This document shows, in pieces, positions 1 through 6,307 of a stretch of DNA of 16,563 nt (position 1 is the first letter of the stretch; every line of letters starts with the position of its first letter). Below the pieces are notes generated by a model. It had not been told where the DNA came from, ran no database searches, and worked only from the letters and a program-made list of their open reading frames with translations. Source of the stretch: CAZEWZ01 sp964516765 (GTDB taxonomy: Bacteria; Bacteroidota; Bacteroidia; Flavobacteriales; UBA7430); contig CAZEWZ010000029.1 of assembly GCA_964516765.1 (NCBI GenBank), forward strand, positions 1 through 16,563, in the 5' to 3' direction. The translations under genes and the position numbers were made by a program.

Positions 1-1639
1 TTATGGAGGAGTTAATTGTTCAGATGGTTCTGAAACAACGCAAACATCTGATTGTATTTACCCAATGTGTGTTTCTACTACATCATGTTCAGCCCCATCT
101 AACTGGGAAGTGACTGTTACTAGTTCCAATCATACGATTATGATTCCTTCTGAAGCTATCTTTACCGATGCGAATGGAAATGCATTAGGCAATGTATTTG
201 TAGGTGTGTTCTTCCAAAATTTAAACGGTGAAATGCAATGTGCTGGATATGCTGAATGGAACGGTACCATTACTCAAATCGCTGCGATGGGAGATGACAG
301 TACAACTGATGAATTAGACGGAATGACTGAAGGGCAAAATTTTATTTGGATGGTACATGACTGTGCTGATAACGAAATTTATTCTGCTTCTGCAATTTGG
401 CTTCAAGATTCTCCTTCTTATACTTCTAGTGGGATTAATTTCATTGAATCGATCTCTCTTGGAACTCCTGGTCCTTCTGATCAGATATTATCCATAGGAG
501 AAGGATGGAGTATAATTAGTACTTATATGATACCAGAAAATCCTGCATTGAATGATATATTATCTCCCATAGTAGATCAAGTAATTATTGTTAAAGATTA
601 TTTGGGAGCTGCTTATTTACCAGAATACAGTTTTAACGGAGTTGGAGATATAACAGTAGGTCAAGGGTATCAGATCAAGTTACTTGGTTCTGCAGAATTA
701 ACAATTGTGGGGGATTATGTATTGCCTGAAGAAAATCCTGTTGATTTAGTGGGAGGATGGAATACCATTGGATATTTAAGGCTGAATCCCGCAGCTGCAG
801 ATCAAGTATTTTCAGATTTGGTCCTTGAGAATAACCTTGTTATTGCAAAAGATTTCCTAGGATCCGCGTACTTGCCTGAATTTAATTTCAACGGCATAGG
901 AGATCTTGCGCCAGGCCAAGGATATCAAATAAAAACTCAGACTATTGGTGTGTTGCAATACTTTTCTAATGACGAGTCTTACAGAACTTCTACTATTTAT
1001 TCATTGATAAATACCACTAAACATTTTAATAATTTATTACCCACAGACAACAATATGACTTTAGTCATTCCTAGTTCAGCTTGGGATATGATTCCAGAAA
1101 TTGGTTCAGAGATTGCTGCATATAGTCAGAAAGGTAATATCGTTGGTGTTGGAGCTTATAATCACCCTACAACTGTATTATCTATATGGGGTAATGACCC
1201 GACTACAAATATTCAAGAAGGATTATCAAAAGAGGAAAATATTCGATTGGAGCTTTGGAATGTTTATGAAACAAAAAGCTTAACTGTGACCCATTGGAGT
1301 AAGGGGTCGGGTGAATATATTTCGAATGACATTCAGGTGATTGGTGCGATTGCTTCTGAAGCAAATTCTTTCAGATTTATTGGTTTATTTGATGCCAGAC
1401 CAAACCCTTCTTCCGATCAGACTAATTTGAGCTTCGAAATTGTAAAATCTTCTGAAGTTAGTCTGATTTTAACTAATATATTAGGGGAGCCTGTCAAATC
1501 AATAATCAATAATCAAACAATGTTAGAAGGCATTCATCAGATAAATATCAATACTTCAGCACTACCCTCAGGGATCTATTTCTATACTTTATTGTGTGAA
1601 GGAAAATCACAGACAAAGCATCTGAATATTTTTAGATAA
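1..1639 (+). CDS. Secreted modular protein with T9SS sorting domain, 5' end outside window
   Basis: The frame is open from base 2, well upstream of the first in-frame ATG at 65, so the gene begins before the window and the true start is not visible. Residues encoded before 65 include a Cys-containing stretch (SDCIYP). Four modules follow. A1 (about 104-412) and A2 (about 1022-1350) are related: both have an 'IPS' strand, a G-x-x-x-G turn and a Gly-Asp/Asn-Asp-x-TT segment. Between them lie two B modules (485-961) with GWS/GWN, KDYLGxAYLPE, FNGIGD and GQGYQIK. The C-terminus (about 1381-1636) is a type A T9SS sorting domain (PNPSSD start, NILGE turn, LPSGIYFY near the end). This predicts export through the Por/T9SS machinery to the surface or medium. 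No catalytic domain is visible in the portion shown. A role in adhesion or substrate binding is only a guess. The next gene starts 57 bases downstream and shares the B pair. Confidence 0.85.
   Translation, partial: YGGVNCSDGSETTQTSDCIYPMCVSTTSCSAPSNWEVTVTSSNHTIMIPSEAIFTDANGNALGNVFVGVFFQNLNGEMQCAGYAEWNGTITQIAAMGDDSTTDELDGMTEGQNFIWMVHDCADNEIYSASAIWLQDSPSYTSSGINFIESISLGTPGPSDQILSIGEGWSIISTYMIPENPALNDILSPIVDQVIIVKDYLGAAYLPEYSFNGVGDITVGQGYQIKLLGSAELTIVGDYVLPEENPVDLVGGWNTIGYLRLNPAAADQVFSDLVLENNLVIAKDFLGSAYLPEFNFNGIGDLAPGQGYQIKTQTIGVLQYFSNDESYRTSTIYSLINTTKHFNNLLPTDNNMTLVIPSSAWDMIPEIGSEIAAYSQKGNIVGVGAYNHPTTVLSIWGNDPTTNIQEGLSKEENIRLELWNVYETKSLTVTHWSKGSGEYISNDIQVIGAIASEANSFRFIGLFDARPNPSSDQTNLSFEIVKSSEVSLILTNILGEPVKSIINNQTMLEGIHQININTSALPSGIYFYTLLCEGKSQTKHLNIFR
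485..961 (+). repeat. Tandem B modules (two about 75-80-residue units) in the first protein
   Basis: Two in-frame units repeat the pattern GW(S/N), then VIxKD(Y/F)LGxAYLPE(Y/F), FNG(V/I)GD and GQGYQIK. Unit 1 spans roughly 485-715 and unit 2 roughly 740-961. The same pair closes the neighbouring protein at 4532-5008. I recognise the pattern as recurrent in secreted Bacteroidota proteins but can assign no function or family name. Confidence 0.8.
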
Positions 1640-1646
1640 TAAAATG

Positions 1647-1667
1647 CTTCTTATAAGTAGTTTTTTT
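1647..1667 (+). terminator. Possible weak intrinsic terminator
   Basis: A short imperfect hairpin (CTTCT / AGTAG, one T-T mismatch, loop TATA) lies 8 bases after the stop of the first gene and is followed immediately by seven T residues (1661-1667). The stem is short and AT-rich, so it may be fortuitous or only attenuate read-through into the gene at 1697. Confidence 0.3.
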
Positions 1668-1696
1668 GATTATTATAAACTTTATATACTTGGAGA

Positions 1697-4600
1697 ATGA
1701 AATATGCTTTAGCTATAATATTTACTTTTTTTGGAGGTAGTTTGATCGCTCAAAATTATTATCAAAATGTGTCTACAGCTTCAAGTATTTCCTTGCGAAA
1801 TAGTCTTCATAATCTTATTGATAACCATAATGTAGCTTCCTATAATGCTTGTAAAAATCATTTAAAAAATACTGATGAAGATCCAAATAATCCGGATAAT
1901 GTAGTTTTGATTTATAAGCAAAACAGCATATTTCAAGACGATTTTGCATCAAATTCAGAAGTTGATTTTTGGAATCGAGAGCATGTATGGGCCAAATCAT
2001 TAGGGGGCTTTACATCCGGACCTGCATATTCAGATCTTCACCACTTAAAACCTGCAGATAACACAGTTAACACCTCAAAAGGAAATAAGAGTTTTGATGA
2101 TGGTGGTCAGCAACATAATGAAGCTACCCAGTGTTCGTTTACAGACTTCACTTGGGAGCCAGCAGACAATGTTAAAGGTGATATAGCGAGAATACTTTTT
2201 TATATGGATGTTCGTTATGAAGGTGACGGAAATGAGCCAAATCTTACTATTGTTGAAGAAGTGAATACTTACCCCAATCCCAATATTGGTAGACTAAGCA
2301 CACTTTTGCAATGGCATATTCAAGATCCTGTGGACGCATTTGAAATAAATCGAAATGAAGTGATTTATGGAATACAAGATAATCGAAACCCATTCATTGA
2401 CCATCCGGAATATGTTTCTATTATTTGGGATACTGAAATTACAGTGTCTCATGCACTGAGTTTAAAAGGAGTAATGGATTTTGAACTTTCTGATACTAAT
2501 GGAAAAGCTTTACATCTATATGCTGAACAAGATATTCCAAATTTGGCTGTATACGGAATTGGGGTAGCTAATAATGGAGGTGGTTCAGATGGAGAAGAAG
2601 AAATTCTTCCCATAATTTCAGTATCTGCAGGGGCACATATTCTTTTGGCCCGAAATCCAGATGCGATTGAAGATTATCTGGGCGATTGTTATTTAAATTT
2701 TGATCATGTTATTACAGCAACTTCTTCAATTTCTCAAAATGGAGATGATGCCATTGAATTATATGAGCAAGGTCAAGTAATCGAAGTATTTGGCGATGTA
2801 GATATAGATGGTTCGAATCAAGATTGGGAGTATACTGATTCTTGGGCTTACAAGATTAATGGACAGTGGAATTTCGGTCTCAATTGCGAAGGTTTGGTCT
2901 CGCAGATTAATGGTTCTGGAATGTTTTCTTTTGACCCAGAATCTCTCCCTGCAAATTCATCGATGAATGTATACTATCATGTTCCATCTAATGCCCACGA
3001 ATTTTCTCCCATTTTATTAGTTTTGCATGGAGCAAGTAGAAATGCCGATGATTATAGAAATGCATTTGTTTCAAAATCTGAAGAATTAGGTTTTATAGTG
3101 GTTGCTCCAGAATTTTCTGATAATGATTATCCTGGTGGAGATTCATATAATCTAGGTAATATTTTTATTGATGGTGATAATCCGAGTGTCAGCACTTTAA
3201 ATTCTGAGAATGAATGGGCTTTCTCGGTATTGGATCCTTTATATAATCAAGTTAAGAGTCTCACGAACAATATTTCTGATAGTTATGACGTATTTGGAAA
3301 TTCGGCAGGCGGACAAGTCGCACATAGATTGCTAATGTATAAGCCTACAAGTCCAATTAATAGAATTATATCATGTGCTTCAGGTTGGTATACATTTCCA
3401 GATAATGAGATTGATTTTCCTTATGGATTGGCTTTATCTCCTGCGGAGGACTTAAATCTACAAAGCCTTTTTAATAAAGAAATGACTGTTATGGTTGGTG
3501 CCCTTGATAATGACCCAAATGCAGCAGGTCTTAGGCATACTGATGAAGCTGAGCTTCAAGGAGCTCATCGGCTCGAAAGAGCAACAAGCTTTTATAATCA
3601 TAGTTTGGCGATGTCCGAAGTCATGAATATCCCTTTTGCTTGGAATCTGGAAATAATTCCTAGTATTGGACACGATTATGAATCGATGGCTCCTTTTGCA
3701 GCAGAGGCATTATATGCATCACAGAATCTGTACACAAACTGTATTTATCCTTTTTGTAATCAAGTAATTGGCTGCATGAATACTGGCGCCTGTAATTTTA
3801 ACCCGTTAGCTGATCTGGACAATGAGGGATGTGAGTTTCCAATTTTATATTATGATTGCAACTCTGAGTGTCTTTTTGATACAGATGGAGATGGTGTATG
3901 TAATGAACTTGAACTATTTGGATGTATGGACCCTGAAGCATTAAATTATAACTCATCAGCTACAGAGAATAGTAATATTTGTGAGTATCCTATTGAGATT
4001 ACAAATGCTCTTAGTTTGAAGGGAATTTTAGATCTCGATGTCCCCTCGGGAGGTTCGGATGGAAAGGCAATTCATTTTCAGTCCAATCAAAATATTTCTA
4101 ATCTGAGTATTTTTGGGGTCGGCGTGGCTAATAATGGAGGAGGTTCAGATGGACAAGAAGAAACCTTTCCTGAAATTTCTGTAGAAGCAGGAGATCATAT
4201 TCTTCTTGCTAGATCTCCAGAAGCCTTGTCTTCCTATTTTGCTGACTGTTATTCCTATTTTGATCATGTTATTCTTGCAGGATCAGGGATTTCCCAAAAT
4301 GGAGATGATGCCATCGAGTTGTTTGAGTCCGGAACTGTGATTGAGACTTTCGGATTGATTGACCAGGATGGCTCTGGACAAGAATGGGAATATTTAGATT
4401 CTTGGGTATATAAATCCGAGAGTGGAGTTTGGATTCATGCTGCATTGAATTGTTCGGATAATACTGATAATACTGAAAGTTCTTCTTGTCCTTACCCGCT
4501 TTGTTTAAATGTAGGTCCTCCAGTTGTTCAATCTATTTTATTACCACTTGGATGGAGTATTATGTCCACATTTATGAATCCTGAAAATAATTCTATTGAT

Positions 4601-5011
4601 TATATCTTTAGTCCGGTTGTTGAGTCATTAATCATTGCTAAAGATTATTTGGGAACTGCTTATCTTCCATACTATGAATTCAATGGAATTGGCGATATTG
4701 AGATTGGTAGAGGATATTCTATCAAAATGTCTTCAGCCAATTCACTCTCTATTTATGGAGAGTATTTATTTCCTAACGAAAACCCAATAAGTATTGTTTC
4801 AGGCTGGAGTATTTTAGGTTACTTAAGAATGGATTCATATCCAGTAGATCTAATCTTTGAATCTCTAGTAGCCAATAATTTACTTCTAATTGTAAAAGAC
4901 TTTAATGGCTCGGCTTATCTTCCAGAATATACTTTTAATGGTATTGGCTTGATGAATCCAGGTCAAGGATATCAAATTAAAACAACAGGTCCTGCTTTAT
5001 TGGAATATTAG
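1697..5011 (+). CDS. Secreted endonuclease I / lamin-tail / alpha-beta hydrolase fusion protein
   Basis: This 1104-residue protein starts with a signal peptide (MKYALAIIFTFFGGSLIAQ). Residues about 20-230 are an endonuclease I (EndA/Vvn-type, beta-beta-alpha-metal) domain with WNREHVWAKS (general base His96) and DLHHLKPAD...N...KGN. Such nucleases cleave DNA and RNA non-specifically outside the cytoplasm. A lamin-tail domain follows (248-386). Next comes an alpha/beta hydrolase (about 423-680): LLVLHG oxyanion strand, nucleophile Ser536 in GNSAGG, candidate acid Asp604 or Asp606 and His659 in IGHDYE. This resembles polyhydroxybutyrate-depolymerase/feruloyl-esterase folds. Residues 692-765 are Cys-rich modules plus a TSP3-type DTDGDGVCNE calcium loop. 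A second lamin-tail domain (768-906) and two B modules (946-1104) end the protein. I see no T9SS sorting domain, which is odd. The ATG at 1697 is chosen because it directly opens the signal peptide. The substrate of the hydrolase is unknown. Confidence 0.88.
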   Translation: MKYALAIIFTFFGGSLIAQNYYQNVSTASSISLRNSLHNLIDNHNVASYNACKNHLKNTDEDPNNPDNVVLIYKQNSIFQDDFASNSEVDFWNREHVWAKSLGGFTSGPAYSDLHHLKPADNTVNTSKGNKSFDDGGQQHNEATQCSFTDFTWEPADNVKGDIARILFYMDVRYEGDGNEPNLTIVEEVNTYPNPNIGRLSTLLQWHIQDPVDAFEINRNEVIYGIQDNRNPFIDHPEYVSIIWDTEITVSHALSLKGVMDFELSDTNGKALHLYAEQDIPNLAVYGIGVANNGGGSDGEEEILPIISVSAGAHILLARNPDAIEDYLGDCYLNFDHVITATSSISQNGDDAIELYEQGQVIEVFGDVDIDGSNQDWEYTDSWAYKINGQWNFGLNCEGLVSQINGSGMFSFDPESLPANSSMNVYYHVPSNAHEFSPILLVLHGASRNADDYRNAFVSKSEELGFIVVAPEFSDNDYPGGDSYNLGNIFIDGDNPSVSTLNSENEWAFSVLDPLYNQVKSLTNNISDSYDVFGNSAGGQVAHRLLMYKPTSPINRIISCASGWYTFPDNEIDFPYGLALSPAEDLNLQSLFNKEMTVMVGALDNDPNAAGLRHTDEAELQGAHRLERATSFYNHSLAMSEVMNIPFAWNLEIIPSIGHDYESMAPFAAEALYASQNLYTNCIYPFCNQVIGCMNTGACNFNPLADLDNEGCEFPILYYDCNSECLFDTDGDGVCNELELFGCMDPEALNYNSSATENSNICEYPIEITNALSLKGILDLDVPSGGSDGKAIHFQSNQNISNLSIFGVGVANNGGGSDGQEETFPEISVEAGDHILLARSPEALSSYFADCYSYFDHVILAGSGISQNGDDAIELFESGTVIETFGLIDQDGSGQEWEYLDSWVYKSESGVWIHAALNCSDNTDNTESSSCPYPLCLNVGPPVVQSILLPLGWSIMSTFMNPENNSIDYIFSPVVESLIIAKDYLGTAYLPYYEFNGIGDIEIGRGYSIKMSSANSLSIYGEYLFPNENPISIVSGWSILGYLRMDSYPVDLIFESLVANNLLLIVKDFNGSAYLPEYTFNGIGLMNPGQGYQIKTTGPALLEY
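2438..2854 (+). repeat. Lamin-tail domain, copy 1
   Basis: This copy shares long stretches with copy 2 at 3998-4414, including ALSLKG, VANNGGGSDG, HILLAR, FDHVI, ISQNGDDAIEL and the closing DSW-x-YK. It sits between the nuclease and hydrolase domains. Lamin-tail domains are beta-sandwich modules common in secreted bacterial nucleases and phosphatases and are thought to anchor or bind. Confidence 0.85.
3770..3991 (+). repeat. Cys-rich 'GCMDxxAxNYNxxA' modules with a TSP3-type calcium loop
   Basis: Two copies of a Cys-containing module are present: GCMNTGACNFNPLA...GC and GCMDPEALNYNSSA...CEYP. Between them lies DTDGDGVCNE, a thrombospondin type 3-like calcium-binding loop. The same Cys module occurs at the N-terminus of the GH16 lipoprotein (16100-16168). 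The modules link the hydrolase domain to the second lamin-tail domain. Confidence 0.75.
3998..4414 (+). repeat. Lamin-tail domain, copy 2
   Basis: This is the second copy of the domain at 2438-2854, with the same order of motifs (ALSLKG, VANNGGGSDG, HILLAR, FDHVI, ISQNGDDAIEL, DSWVYK). Similarity is also evident in the DNA, for example around the NNGGGSDG codons, which points to an intragenic duplication. The copies flank the hydrolase and Cys-rich segment. Confidence 0.85.
4532..5008 (+). repeat. Tandem B modules at the end of the nuclease-hydrolase fusion
   Basis: Two units with GWSI, IxKDYLGTAYLP / VKDFNGSAYLPEY, FNGIG and G(R/Q)GY(S/Q)IK match the pair at 485-961. The protein stops a few residues after the second unit, whereas the neighbouring protein continues into an A module and a T9SS sorting domain. 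Confidence 0.8.
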
Positions 5012-5100
5012 AATGTCAGCCTTTATTTAGCCTTAATTTTTTCACACTCTTATTATTCAGATTAACAATATAATTCTGAGTAATTTGTAGTAATATTTCT

Positions 5101-5108
5101 TATTTTTG
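5101..5108 (+). promoter_or_regulatory. Candidate Bacteroidota -7 promoter element
   Basis: TATTTTTG is an exact match to the Bacteroidota sigma-A -7 consensus TAnnTTTG and lies 61 bases before the start of the efflux adaptor gene. A TTTG at 5084-5087 is closer than the usual -33 spacing, so the -33 element is not convincing. The 158-base gap (5012-5169) is otherwise very AT-rich and codes for nothing I can see. Confidence 0.4.
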
Positions 5109-5150
5109 CAAAATATTTAAAAAATTAATTTTAATCAATTGTAGAAATTG

Positions 5151-5167
5151 GTTTTAACTGTTAAAAC
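5151..5167. promoter_or_regulatory. Perfect 17-bp inverted repeat abutting the efflux operon start codon
   Basis: GTTTTAAC-T-GTTAAAAC is perfectly symmetric around one central base and ends two bases before the ATG at 5170. It lies downstream of the candidate -7 box, where a bound repressor (TetR- or MarR-like dimers use such sites) could block transcription. As RNA it could form a 7-bp stem with a CTG loop over the ribosome-binding region. A weaker inverted repeat (AATCAATT-gtaga-AATTGGTT, one mismatch) overlaps it upstream at 5133-5153. No regulator gene is in the window. Confidence 0.5.
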
Positions 5168-5169
5168 TC

Positions 5170-6303
5170 ATGAAAAAAGTCCTGATTAGAAGAATTTCAT
5201 TGCTTGCTGCACTTGTGTTTATTATCTTCTCTTACATTATAAGTAGTAAACTTGAGTCTCAAAAGATGGCACCCAAAAAGTTGGGGACAACCATAGAATT
5301 GCCATTGGTAAATGTATTTGGTAGAGTCCAACAAAATGAGCAAATTTGCATAGATCTTTCTGGCCGACTTTCCGCGCGTGAAAAGATTGACATATATGTT
5401 GAAGTTACCGGCCAATTGATAGCTTCCGGGAAAGAGTTTAGAGAGGGTGTATCTTTTGTCAAGGGTGATACATTATTGCATTTGAATGATGAGGACAGTC
5501 GCATGAGTATTCAAGCTTCTCGTTCCACTTTCCAAAGTTTATTAACGAGTATCCAAGCAGATTTAGCTACCGATTTTTCTGAGAACTTTTCAATTTGGCA
5601 AAAATATATGAACGATTTTGATCCCCTAAACGAATTGAAGGAATTGCCCGAAGTGACGGATCAAAAAGAAAAAAATTTTTTAGTTATCAACCAGGTATAC
5701 AATCAATTTTTCTCTATTAGAAGTCAAGAGTCTAAGCTCAGGAAATATACTATTATATCTCCCTTTGATGGCATAGTTCATTCAGCCAATGCAGTTGCTG
5801 GATCAGTAATTCGATCAGGACAAAAAGTAGGAGTACTCGTGGGAACAATGCACTATGAGTTAGAAGTAGGAGTAAGCATAAGTGATAGAAATAAAATAAA
5901 TATCAATGATTCTGTTTCCTTGTTTTCGGAAGATATGCAAGGCCAATGGACCGGTAAAATTGACCGTATAGGAAAGGCTATTGACTCGGCGACCCAAACC
6001 TTTAAGGTCTTCGTTCGAACTTCTGGGGAGGATTTGGTTGAGGGTATGTATTTGAGCGCACGATTTAATGGATCTATTATACCGAAGAGTACTAAACTTG
6101 GGAATCATCTTCTGATAAATAATCAATTTGTTTATGGGGTAGAGAGAGATTCTATTCTTACTAAATATGTCGTAAAGGTCTTGCATGAAAATCAAGATCA
6201 GGTTTGGTTAAGTGGTATCCCTACTGACGCAATTTTGTTAGCTCAACCTATATCAGGTCTTAAAGAAGGTACATTTGTTAGGACAATTATTTTAAACAAC
6301 TAG
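5170..6303 (+). CDS. RND efflux periplasmic adaptor (membrane fusion protein, HlyD/AcrA family)
   Basis: The 377-residue protein links an inner-membrane RND pump to an outer-membrane channel. An N-terminal hydrophobic anchor (about residues 11-26, LLAALVFIIFSYII) follows a basic start. The first lipoyl half is at about 66-112 (VTGQLIASGKEF...VKGDTLLHLND) and the second at about 192-225 (IISPFDGIVHS...AGSVIRSGQKV). Between them a hairpin-like segment contains an aromatic/proline stretch (WQKYMNDFDPLNELKELP), so it is not a plain AcrA-like coiled coil. The beta-barrel domain follows (about 228-305, ending near GMYLSARFNG). It is the first gene of a three-gene operon and ends 4 bases before the permease. 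Substrate cannot be inferred. The upstream palindrome at 5151-5167 suggests repressor control. Confidence 0.9.
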   Translation: MKKVLIRRISLLAALVFIIFSYIISSKLESQKMAPKKLGTTIELPLVNVFGRVQQNEQICIDLSGRLSAREKIDIYVEVTGQLIASGKEFREGVSFVKGDTLLHLNDEDSRMSIQASRSTFQSLLTSIQADLATDFSENFSIWQKYMNDFDPLNELKELPEVTDQKEKNFLVINQVYNQFFSIRSQESKLRKYTIISPFDGIVHSANAVAGSVIRSGQKVGVLVGTMHYELEVGVSISDRNKININDSVSLFSEDMQGQWTGKIDRIGKAIDSATQTFKVFVRTSGEDLVEGMYLSARFNGSIIPKSTKLGNHLLINNQFVYGVERDSILTKYVVKVLHENQDQVWLSGIPTDAILLAQPISGLKEGTFVRTIILNN

Positions 6304-6307
6304 TGGA

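Noticed and set aside
5018..5034. Direct repeat AGCCTT after the nuclease-hydrolase stop codon
   Set aside because: Two six-base copies 11 bases apart with no dyad; too short to mean anything in AT-rich DNA.
5084..5087. TTTG as a -33 promoter element for the efflux operon
   Set aside because: Only 13 bases separate it from the -7-like box, shorter than the usual Bacteroidota spacing of about 17-23.
5860..6195. Antisense open frame of 111 codons opposite the adaptor gene
   Set aside because: No domain signal; it mirrors the strongly supported adaptor gene.
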